The notes under the pieces: generated by a model | Databases searched by the model: none | The model's input: only the letters and a program-made list of their open reading frames with translations | What the model was told of the DNA's origin: nothing | Source: Actinomyces sp. oral taxon 414 | GTDB taxonomy: Bacteria > Actinomycetota > Actinomycetes > Actinomycetales > Actinomycetaceae | Reading direction: 5' to 3' | Assembly: GCF_001278845.1 (NCBI RefSeq) | Contig: NZ_CP012590.1 | Location: forward strand, 62,001-126,000 | Length of the DNA stretch: 64,000 bases | Shown: in pieces, positions 24,333 through 31,809 of the stretch | Position numbering within the stretch: the first letter of the stretch is position 1 | Layout: each line of letters starts with the position of its first letter | Translations under genes and position numbers: made by a program

Positions 24333-25598
24333 TCAGTGGTTCTTGGTGGCCTGGTTGGCCCGCGAGAGCTTGAAGCCCTGCCCGGTGACCTGGCTCCAGC
24401 ACTCGACGCCGTCGTCCATGGAGGTGCAGGCGAAGGAGTCGCTCTTGGCGCTGGCGTCGTAGGACAGGACGGCCCCGGAGGCGGAGAAGCCCGTGTCGCA
24501 GCTGATGGAGACCTCCCCGTTCTTGCCCACGGCCATGGTCAGGGGCTTGCCCGTGGCGTCCGGGCAGCTGCCCTGGGGGCCGGTCGTGTCGTGCTGGTTG
24601 ATCGTGCAGGAGACGGAGTTCTTGCCCAGGGTGCAGCTGACATTGCCGCTCGGGGTGGTGAACCCGCTCAGCTCGATGGCGTTGCCCGGGGCGGGGGCCT
24701 TGAAGCTGGGCGTCGCCGTGGGCGTGGGCGTGGGAGTGGGAGTGGGCGTCGCCGTGGGCGTGGGGGTCTTGCTGGGCTTGGCGGACGAGGTCGCGGTCGG
24801 CGTCCCCCCCGGCGTCTGGGGCGCGGTCGAGGCCGTGGCCGCAGTAGTCGACGCGGCGTCGGACTTGTCGCCGTCTTTGTCGCTCATCACGGCGAACCAC
24901 CAGTAGGCGAGGGCGACGACGAGTATGAAGGCGATGGCCGCCAGGACCAGCAGCCAGGTGTTCGAGGGACGCGAGGTCTCCTCCTGATCGTCCTCGCCGA
25001 CGCCGAACACGCCTTGATCGACCGGGGCCCCCCAGGCCTGCTGGGGTTGGGCGGCCTGGGCCTGGTACTGGGGCTGGGGCTGGTACTGGGGTTGGGGCTG
25101 GGCCTGATACTGGTACTGGGGCTGAGCCTGGGGTTGGGGCTGGTACTGGGGTTGGGGCTGATACTGCGTCTGGTACTGGGGGTCGGCGGGCTGGGCCTGG
25201 AGGGGCGGCTGGGCCTGGTACTGCGTCGGGGCCTCCGCCGGCACGCTCTGCAGGGGCGCCGTGTCGCCCGGGGCGGAGGCCGCGGAGACGGGGACGGCGA
25301 AGGTCTTCATCTCCTCGGTGGCGGGCTGGCCGCCGGGGAGGGCCTGGGTGGCGGTCGCGTCCTGGACCGCCGTGGTGAACGCGCCGTTCGTCTGCGCCTG
25401 GGTGCGGGCCGCGAGCGCGGCGTCGACGGCGGGGTCGCCCAGCGTCCCCAACCAGTTCAGCAGATCCGGATAGGTGCGGGGGTTGGCGGCGATGTACGGG
25501 CGCAGACCGGGATAGTTCTGGGCGAGCTCGTGCAGGGTGGTGAGCTCGGCATTGGGGTCCGTCGCCCGTGCGACAAGGTCGTCCTGAGCCTGAGACAT
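24333..25598 (-). CDS. Variant leucine-rich-repeat membrane protein with DUF6636-like ectodomain
   Basis: A 421-residue mosaic. Residues 1-65 form a variant leucine-rich repeat (LRV) module (DPNAELTTLHELAQNYPGLR, YPDLLNWLGTLGDPAVDAAL). Residues about 115-190 are a Gln/Pro/Tyr repeat region (QYQPQPQYQPQPQ type). A single membrane helix spans 214-238. A Thr/Pro/Ser-rich stalk (PTPTATPTPT) follows, and the C-terminal 130 residues carry six Cys in a DUF6636-like domain (FTTPSGNVSCTLGKNSVSC, then DGVECWSQVTGQGFKL). The layout predicts a cytoplasmic LRV domain and an exported disulfide-bonded domain. GGAGGA precedes the start. Function unknown. Confidence 0.75.
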   Translation of the reverse strand: MSQAQDDLVARATDPNAELTTLHELAQNYPGLRPYIAANPRTYPDLLNWLGTLGDPAVDAALAARTQAQTNGAFTTAVQDATATQALPGGQPATEEMKTFAVPVSAASAPGDTAPLQSVPAEAPTQYQAQPPLQAQPADPQYQTQYQPQPQYQPQPQAQPQYQYQAQPQPQYQPQPQYQAQAAQPQQAWGAPVDQGVFGVGEDDQEETSRPSNTWLLVLAAIAFILVVALAYWWFAVMSDKDGDKSDAASTTAATASTAPQTPGGTPTATSSAKPSKTPTPTATPTPTPTPTPTATPSFKAPAPGNAIELSGFTTPSGNVSCTLGKNSVSCTINQHDTTGPQGSCPDATGKPLTMAVGKNGEVSISCDTGFSASGAVLSYDASAKSDSFACTSMDDGVECWSQVTGQGFKLSRANQATKNH

Positions 25599-25950
25599 GC
25601 TGAGTCCTCCGGAGAATGGTGCCCCGACGCAGGCAAATGGGGCGTCCGGTTCTCCGGTTCCCCTGACTCGAATGGTCGTGCGCGGGTGTCGGCGGGTACC
25701 GACTGCCGAGAGCCTACCCGAGGCCCCGCCCCCTGCGTCGGGCCGTTGGTGTGGTGGTTGTAGCGCGATCGTTGCCGGCGGGCCGGTCGGCCGCCGGTCG
25801 GGTACTTCTTCCCCTCGTCCGAGCCGGTCGCCGGGGCGAGGCTACACTCCTATGACGCCCCGGGCCGGTATCGTCGGTAGAGCCGGTTCGAGCCCTCCCG
25901 CGCCGGGCGGTGGGGGTGGGGGCGCCGACCATGGACGCGAGGGAGAATCG
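25599..25950. other. Divergent promoter region upstream of the PP2C/FHA operon
   Basis: 352 nt between divergent genes. TACACT at 25843-25848 is a plausible -10 for the plus-strand operon, implying a leader of about 95 nt. No riboswitch or repeat was recognised. An open frame continues upstream of 25951, but lacks a ribosome site and family similarity. Confidence 0.4.
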
Positions 25951-26748
25951 ATGACCGAGTCGCACGACGCCGTCGGGGCAACCACCATGAATGCTCCCTC
26001 GGCGCCGTGCGCCGTGCCCGATCCCAGATTCGGGGCGGCGACCGACGTCGGTCGCCTGCGCGCGGTCAACGAGGACGGCTACCTCGCCACCGCCCCCGCC
26101 TTCATCGTCGTCGACGGCATGGGCGGGCACGCCGCCGGGCGCTCGGCCACCCGCGCCGCCCTGGGGGCGCTCGGGGCGCTGACTTCCACGCGCGTGACCG
26201 ACGTCGACACCGTCGTCGACATTGTGCGCGCCGCGGGCGCCGCCGTCACCGCCATCCCCTCTCACGCCCTGTACCGGCCCGGGGCCACGGTCGCCGGGGT
26301 CGTCCTGGCCTCCCTCGCCGAGGGGCCGACCTGGATCGCCTTCAATATCGGTGACGCCCGCGTCTATCTGCTGCGCGAGGGCCTGCTGGAGCAGGTCACC
26401 AAGGACCACTCCCACGTCCAGGCCCTCATTGACGCCCACCGCCTCACCCCCCAGGAGGCCCGCACCGATCCGCGGCGCAATGTCGTCACCCGGGCCCTGG
26501 GCGGGGGCATTAATGACGCGGGCGTGCCCGACACCCATCTTCTGCCCGTGCGCGGCGGGGACCGCATTCTCGTGTGCTCCGACGGCCTGAGCGACGAGCT
26601 CGACGACGAGGCCCTCGCCACGGTCCTGGGCGCGGGCCTGCCGCCGCAGCGCACCGCCGAGATGTGCATTGCCGCGGCCCTGGAGGCCGGCGGTCACGAC
26701 AATGCGACGGCCCTCGTCGTGGACATGCCCCCCTGGGAGGGCGCGTGA
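25951..26748 (+). CDS. PP2C-type Ser/Thr protein phosphatase
   Basis: A 265-residue PPM phosphatase. Metal-binding motifs are complete: RAVNEDGYL (E41, D42), VVDGMGGHAAG (D55, G56), NIGDARVYLL, ILVCSDGLSDEL and GGHDNATALVV. It removes phosphate from Ser/Thr of proteins such as FHA-binding partners. ATG 25951 is chosen because GAGGGAGA lies 5-12 nt upstream and the PP2C fold begins soon after. Its stop overlaps the GTG of the FHA gene. In most actinobacteria PP2C and FHA genes sit with a PknA/PknB kinase; none is in this operon. Confidence 0.92.
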   Translation: MTESHDAVGATTMNAPSAPCAVPDPRFGAATDVGRLRAVNEDGYLATAPAFIVVDGMGGHAAGRSATRAALGALGALTSTRVTDVDTVVDIVRAAGAAVTAIPSHALYRPGATVAGVVLASLAEGPTWIAFNIGDARVYLLREGLLEQVTKDHSHVQALIDAHRLTPQEARTDPRRNVVTRALGGGINDAGVPDTHLLPVRGGDRILVCSDGLSDELDDEALATVLGAGLPPQRTAEMCIAAALEAGGHDNATALVVDMPPWEGA

Positions 26749-27878
26749 TCGGAGCGAGTACCGGGGTCATCGAGCTGCGTGGGCGCTATGGCGTCGCGCA
26801 GTTGCGTGCCGACGCCCCCGCGGACCTCGTGGCGCGCCTGCGCGAGCTGCTGGGGGACGACGGCGCCGTCGGAGAGTCCGGGGCAGACGCCGTCGACGAG
26901 CCCGGGGGCGGAGCCGCCCGGGACGACGCCCCCGGGCCCACCGCCCCGCTCCGCCCCGACGCCGAGGCGGACGCCTGGGCCGCCGCCGTCCTGTACGCCT
27001 CCGCCTCCACCGCCGACGCCCCGCAGGAGGCGCCCAGCGCGTCGGAGCGGGTCGAGGAGTCGCCCGAGACGATCACCTGGTCCGAGGAGGACGAGGCGCG
27101 TGCGAGCGCCGCCGCCACCGGAGTGTGGGTCCCCTCCTCGGAATCCGCGGCCCCGCCGCCCTCCGCGCCCACGTACCCCGAGCCCGAGCCCGGCTCCGGG
27201 CGGCGGCGCCGGCGCCCGGGCTCCGCGACGCCCGGGGCGGCGTCCCGTCGTTCGCCCTCGTCCGCCGAGTCCGGGCGGGTGCCGCGGCGCCCCCTGTGGG
27301 CCGATCAGCACCGGCCGGCCCCCACCGAGGTGATCCCCTCCGGTGCATCGGCGGCCACCGCCGGGTACGTGACCTCCACGCGCTCGCAGGGCGCCGGTTC
27401 CATGGCCGTCCCGCAGAGCGTCGTGCCCCTCGTGTGGGCCTCCGTCTGCGCCGCCGGACACATCAGCCCGCCCGACGCCCCCGGGTGCCTGAGCTGCAGC
27501 GCGCCCCTGACCGGCGAACGGCGCCAGGTGCCGCTGCCGGTCCTGGCGACCCTGGCCCTGTCCACCGGGTGGTCGGTGCCGGTGCGCGGCGAGATCATTA
27601 TCGGCCGGGCCCCCAGGGCCCGCCCCGACTGCGCCCCGGGCACCTCCCTGGTGCAGGTCCCCAGCCCCACCCAGACGATCTCCCGCTCCCACCTGCAGGT
27701 GATGACGGCCGGCTGGAGCGTGCTGGCCCTCGACCTCGATTCGAATAACGGCACCGTGCTCGCCCGCCCCGGAATGTCCCCGGTCCTGTTGGCGACCTCG
27801 TTCCCGACCCCCTTGTTCGTGGGAGACTTGCTGGACGTGGGCGACGGCGTCACCCTTCGGATCGACCCGCCGCTGTAG
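26745..27878 (+). CDS. FHA-domain protein with zinc-ribbon-like segment
   Basis: A 377-residue protein beginning at GTG 26745 within the PP2C stop. The N-terminal 30 residues (VIELRGRYGVAQLRADAPAD) form a short conserved start; residues about 50-210 are low-complexity Ala/Pro/Glu. Near 235-255 is CAAGHISPPDAPGCLSC, a four-Cys putative zinc ribbon. The FHA domain occupies the C-terminal 100 residues: GEIIIGRAPRARP, QTISRSHLQVM and DLDSNNGTVL carry the phosphothreonine-binding Gly-Arg, Ser-x-x-His and Asn-Gly residues. It likely reads phosphorylation controlled by the PP2C upstream. The CxxGHxxPPxxxxCxxC-FHA pairing is common in Actinomyces. Confidence 0.85.
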   Translation: MIGASTGVIELRGRYGVAQLRADAPADLVARLRELLGDDGAVGESGADAVDEPGGGAARDDAPGPTAPLRPDAEADAWAAAVLYASASTADAPQEAPSASERVEESPETITWSEEDEARASAAATGVWVPSSESAAPPPSAPTYPEPEPGSGRRRRRPGSATPGAASRRSPSSAESGRVPRRPLWADQHRPAPTEVIPSGASAATAGYVTSTRSQGAGSMAVPQSVVPLVWASVCAAGHISPPDAPGCLSCSAPLTGERRQVPLPVLATLALSTGWSVPVRGEIIIGRAPRARPDCAPGTSLVQVPSPTQTISRSHLQVMTAGWSVLALDLDSNNGTVLARPGMSPVLLATSFPTPLFVGDLLDVGDGVTLRIDPPL

Positions 27879-27921
27879 GTCCTTGCGAAGGCCCCAGAAC
27901 CCACCTGATGAAGGAGTCCCC

Positions 27922-28734
27922 ATGAGCGACATGACCTGGACCATGCTCCCCGAGGTCGACCCGGACAGCCCCGACGAGCTCGTGCTCGACTTCTCGGGGG
28001 AGGTCCACCGCGTTCCCGCCGGGTCCAGTTTCGTCATCGGTCGCGGCGGCGACCTCGACATTGACGACAACCCCTACCTGCACCGGCGTTTCCTCGTCTT
28101 CACGAGGGAGAACGGCCTGTGGTGGATCTCCAACGAGGGCTCGCGCCTGTCCGCCACCCTGACCGACGGCGACGGTCTGGTCCAGTCCCGTCTGGCCCCC
28201 GGCGCCCGCATGCCCCTGGTCTTCCCGCGAGTCATCCTCACCTTCTCCGCCGGCCCCACCACCTATGAGATCGATCTCATTACCGCCGGTGAGGATCACT
28301 TCACCGGCATTGAGGGCAGTGGTCAGGCGACCGGCAAGACCACCATAGGTGTGACCCCCATGACGCGCTCGCAGCTCCTGCTGGTTCTGGCCCTGGCCGA
28401 ACCCGTTCTCAAGCGCGCCGGCACCGGCGCCGCGGAGATCCCGTCCTCCTCCTCCGCGGCCGCGCGCCTGGGCTGGCCCCTGACCAAGTTCAATCGCAAA
28501 CTCGACAATGTCTGCGAGAAACTCGATCGCGTCGGCGTGCGCGGGCTGCGCGGCGGACGCGCCGAGGGCGCCGCCTCCAACCGCCGCACGGCCCTGGTGG
28601 AGCACGCCGTGTCGACCCTCATGGTGACGGCCGAGGACCTGCCCATGCTCGACGAGGAGCACGCGGCCAATCAGGCCAGTCGCCAGGAGAACACCGCCTC
28701 CGTATCCGGCCGGTCCCGCGAGCACAGGGTCTGA
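27922..28734 (+). CDS. FHA-like domain protein with C-terminal helical (HTH-like) region
   Basis: A 270-residue protein; AAGGAG lies 7 nt ahead of ATG. The first 120 residues are an FHA-type beta sandwich: SSFVIGRGGDLDIDDNPYLH and RRFLVFTRENGLWWISNEG place Gly-Arg and the HRRF segment where FHA domains bind phosphothreonine, though the last Asn-Gly pair is replaced by Asn-Glu-Gly. The C-terminal half (MTRSQLLLVLALAEPVLKR, WPLTKFNRKLDNVCEKLD) resembles a winged helix-turn-helix. It could be a phosphorylation-responsive regulator. Third gene of the PP2C operon. Confidence 0.75.
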   Translation: MSDMTWTMLPEVDPDSPDELVLDFSGEVHRVPAGSSFVIGRGGDLDIDDNPYLHRRFLVFTRENGLWWISNEGSRLSATLTDGDGLVQSRLAPGARMPLVFPRVILTFSAGPTTYEIDLITAGEDHFTGIEGSGQATGKTTIGVTPMTRSQLLLVLALAEPVLKRAGTGAAEIPSSSSAAARLGWPLTKFNRKLDNVCEKLDRVGVRGLRGGRAEGAASNRRTALVEHAVSTLMVTAEDLPMLDEEHAANQASRQENTASVSGRSREHRV

Positions 28735-28736
28735 GC

Positions 28737-29945
28737 ATGAGTGGAGGTCGTCCGGATGACTCGTTGAACCAGCCGACGGAGGAGCTGCCCGCTCTGCACC
28801 ATGCCGAGCCCGAGCCGGCCCCTGAGCCAGTGCCCGAGCCCGAGCCGGTGCCTGAGTCGGTGCCCGAGCCCGAGCCGGTGCCTGAACTGGTCCCGCCCGC
28901 GTTCGAGCCGGGCTCTGCCGCCGCCGCGCCCGAGCCCGAGCCGGCGCCCGAGTCGGTCCCGCCCGCGTTCGAGCCGGGCTCTGCCGCCGCCGCGGCGGTG
29001 CCCGGGCCAGTGCCCGAGCCCGAGCCAGTGCCCGAGCTGGTACCCGGGCCGGCGCCCGAACCGGCCGTCACCGAGCCCTTGCCAATGCCGGAGGCGTCCA
29101 AGACCTCCGTCATGGACGTCAACGGCGGACGCGAACCCGGTCAGCCGAACGTCCGGGCCGACACCCGGACCCGGCGCCCGCGGCGGTGGAGCAGGATCGG
29201 GGCGCTCGTCGTGGTCGTCGTCCTCGTCCTCGCCGCCACGGCCGTGGGCGCGGAGCTCTATGCCCGCTCCCGGGTCGAGGCCGTCATCCGCTCGGCCCTG
29301 CCGGGCCTGTCGGCGGACGCCACGATCTCCACCAACGGCCTCGTCCTGCCCCAGGTCCTGGGGTCCAGGCTCAACACCCTGACCATTGACGCCGACTCCC
29401 TCACCCTGACGCGGACCGCGTCGGCCGGAGACGACGACGCCCCGACCAGCGTGACCCTCAGCGACCTGGACGCCACCCTCACGGGCGTCTCCCTCGCCCA
29501 ACCGCGCACCATTGACGCCGTCGCCGTGACCGGCGCCGTCGCCTGGTCGGAGATAGCCGCCATTGTCAGGGCCCGTGTGCCCCGCCTGCCGCTGGACCTG
29601 ACCGTCAGGCCCGACACCCTCGGCTCGGCGGACGATCCCGGCACCATGATCGCCACCTCGCCGATCCTGGGCTCCGATACGAGCCTGGTCCTGAAACCCG
29701 GCCTCATGGACGACGGCGGACTCGTCCTGTCCGTGATCAGGGCGACCGTCAGAGGCATCGACTTCGATCTCGACGACGAGTCCGCCTCCAACCAGATCCT
29801 GGGGATCCTGGGCATGGAGATGCCCGAGATCACAATCGGTCCGGAGATTCTGCCCGCGGGTGCGGCGCTGAGCGGCGTCGCCGTCGCCGAGAAGGGGCTG
29901 GCGCTGACGATATCGGGCAAGAACCTGTCCCTGGAGCAATTCTAG
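28737..29945 (+). CDS. Membrane-anchored DUF2993 (LmeA-like) lipid-binding protein
   Basis: A 402-residue protein that starts 2 nt after the previous stop. Residues 20-120 are a long Pro-Glu-Val repeat (PEPEPVPE units) and form a flexible cytoplasmic tail; one membrane helix lies at 155-173. The exported part (RVEAVIRSALPGLSADATIS to ISGKNLSLEQF) matches DUF2993, which in mycobacterial LmeA binds phosphoinositides and helps lipomannan maturation. The C-terminal motif ALSGVAVAEKGLALTISGKN is characteristic. The PE tail is encoded by imperfect repeats (28800-29090) and could vary. Its place after FHA genes suggests phospho-regulation of envelope biogenesis. Confidence 0.75.
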   Translation: MSGGRPDDSLNQPTEELPALHHAEPEPAPEPVPEPEPVPESVPEPEPVPELVPPAFEPGSAAAAPEPEPAPESVPPAFEPGSAAAAAVPGPVPEPEPVPELVPGPAPEPAVTEPLPMPEASKTSVMDVNGGREPGQPNVRADTRTRRPRRWSRIGALVVVVVLVLAATAVGAELYARSRVEAVIRSALPGLSADATISTNGLVLPQVLGSRLNTLTIDADSLTLTRTASAGDDDAPTSVTLSDLDATLTGVSLAQPRTIDAVAVTGAVAWSEIAAIVRARVPRLPLDLTVRPDTLGSADDPGTMIATSPILGSDTSLVLKPGLMDDGGLVLSVIRATVRGIDFDLDDESASNQILGILGMEMPEITIGPEILPAGAALSGVAVAEKGLALTISGKNLSLEQF

Positions 29946-30071
29946 GACCGTCGCCGCTTACGCGGGTTCGGCGGCCGGAACCGCCTTCCGCGCCGCCGGA
30001 GCCCCGGCCGCCGTCTCCGACGTCGCCCCCGGTAGGCTCCCCGCGAACTCACCCGTCCGGAAGGAGTCCGC

Positions 30072-31697
30072 GTGGCCCACGCCTTCGTCTCGCTATTGTG
30101 CATCGTGGCGGTCGCCCTGCTGGCGCCCCTGCTGTCCTGGGGCGTGCCGCGGCGGATGCTGCCCGAAACCGTCCTGCTCATCCTCGGCGGCGTCGTCATC
30201 GGCCCGGACGTCCTGGGCATCGCCCACATCGGTCGGGACATCGGGTTCCTCAGGGAGCTCGGCATCGCCTTCCTCTTCCTCATGGCCGGCTACGAGATCG
30301 ACGTCAACGAGCTGCGCGGCACGGGCGGGCGCCACGCCATGATCGCCTGGATCGGCTCCCTGGCCCTGGCCTTCGCCACGGTCGCGGCGGTGGGCGTGAC
30401 CGGCGGCCCCCTCTCCGCCAACGGCATCGCCATCGCCATCGCCATGACCTCCACCGCCATCGGCACGATCCTGCCGATCCTGCGCGAACGCGATCTGCTG
30501 CCCACGGCCGTGGGAGTGGCGATCCTCAACCACGGGGCGGTGGGCGAGGTCGGTCCGATCATTCTCATGGCGCTGCTGCTGGGAACCCGCTCGACCTGGC
30601 AGTCCCTGGTCATCCTCCTGGCCTTCCTGACCATCAGCCTGCTCATTGTCCGTTTCACCGACCGCGTCCAACGCGCCGGCCGCCGCCTGGTCGAGGCCAT
30701 CCACCTGGGCGGCTCGACGACGGCGCAGACCACCATCCGCGTCACCATCCTGCTGCTGGTGGGGCTGTGCACGCTCGCGGAGGTCTTCGAGCTCGACGTC
30801 GTCCTGGGCGCCTTCGCGGCCGGATTCATTCTGCGCTACGCCGTCCCCGACGGCGACCGCCAGCTGGAGGAGAAACTCGACGGACTGGCCTACGGCTTCT
30901 TCGTCCCGCTGTTCTTCGTCACCTCCGGCATGGCGATCGAATTGGATCTGACGGCCTCCTCCCTGATCTACCTGGGGGCCTTCCTGGTACTGCTGGTGCT
31001 CACGCGCGGCCTGCCGGTGTGGGTGTCGGCCCTGCTGGAGCGGCGCCGCGACGGCTCGCGCGCCTACTCCGTGCGCCAGTCCCTGCAGATCGCCGTCTAC
31101 TCCACCACCGCCTTGCCGATCATTGTGGCCGTCACGCAGGTCGCCGTCGACGCCGGGGCGATGAGGGCCTCCTTCGCCTCGACCCTCGTGCTGGCCGGTG
31201 CGCTCAGCGTCCTGGTCATGCCCGCCCTGGGCCTGGCCCTGTCCTCCGACGCCGACCGCGAGCCGACCGCCCCGGCCCTGGCGGCGGCGCGGGGGCCGGC
31301 GGAGGCCTCCGGGGGTCGGGCGGAGAACGCCGCCAGGGCTGGGGCGGCCGGGGCGGGAGCGGCCCCGGTCCCGGCGGCGCAGGCGCAGGACGGCTCCCGC
31401 CGTCGTCGGCGGCACGATCTGGGCATGCACCAGTACGGGCTGACCGCCTCCGAGGCCCGCTACCTGGCCGAGCGCCTGGCGCAGATCGAGGCCGACCGCG
31501 CCCACTGGCGCGCCCAGATGCGCCAGCAGATGCATCTGGATCGGGAGGAGGCCGAGCAGCGCCGGGCGGTTCTGCGCGCCCAGAACCGGGCCCACCTGCG
31601 CGAGGAGAGGGCCCAGCTGCGCGAGCTGAGGCGGGAGACGGCGCGGGTGTACGAGGAGGCCAGGCGCCGCCGGGACGCCGGCGAACCCCGCGAGTAA
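30072..31697 (+). CDS. CPA2-type cation:proton antiporter with C-terminal coiled coil
   Basis: A 541-residue protein from GTG 30072, with AAGGAG 7 nt upstream. About twelve membrane helices fill residues 1-390; conserved segments include PETVLLILGGVVIGP, FLFLMAGYEIDVNEL, AMTSTAIGTILPIL, LNHGAVGEVGPI and GFFVPLFFVTSGMAIELD, as in Na+(K+)/H+ antiporters of the CPA2 family. There is no RCK/TrkA domain. Instead the C-terminal 110 residues are a charged coiled coil (LAERLAQIEADRAHWRAQM, EERAQLRELRRETARVYEE), an unusual tail which may mediate oligomerisation or partner binding. TAGGCT near 30031 is a possible -10. Confidence 0.85.
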   Translation: MAHAFVSLLCIVAVALLAPLLSWGVPRRMLPETVLLILGGVVIGPDVLGIAHIGRDIGFLRELGIAFLFLMAGYEIDVNELRGTGGRHAMIAWIGSLALAFATVAAVGVTGGPLSANGIAIAIAMTSTAIGTILPILRERDLLPTAVGVAILNHGAVGEVGPIILMALLLGTRSTWQSLVILLAFLTISLLIVRFTDRVQRAGRRLVEAIHLGGSTTAQTTIRVTILLLVGLCTLAEVFELDVVLGAFAAGFILRYAVPDGDRQLEEKLDGLAYGFFVPLFFVTSGMAIELDLTASSLIYLGAFLVLLVLTRGLPVWVSALLERRRDGSRAYSVRQSLQIAVYSTTALPIIVAVTQVAVDAGAMRASFASTLVLAGALSVLVMPALGLALSSDADREPTAPALAAARGPAEASGGRAENAARAGAAGAGAAPVPAAQAQDGSRRRRRHDLGMHQYGLTASEARYLAERLAQIEADRAHWRAQMRQQMHLDREEAEQRRAVLRAQNRAHLREERAQLRELRRETARVYEEARRRRDAGEPRE

Positions 31698-31797
31698 CGC
31701 CCTGCGCGAGTGACACCGTGCGCGAACGCGCGCCGCCTGCGGAGCCCTCCGCCGGTGCGTCGGGCGGGGCGCGTGCATTCGCGTCGGGCCCGCATCG

Positions 31798-31803
31798 TAG
31801 ACT
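31798..31803 (+). promoter_or_regulatory. -10-like hexamer for leaderless SNF2 gene
   Basis: TAGACT followed by 6 nt and ATG 31810; no Shine-Dalgarno. Confidence 0.5.
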
Positions 31804-31809
31804 GCGCTT

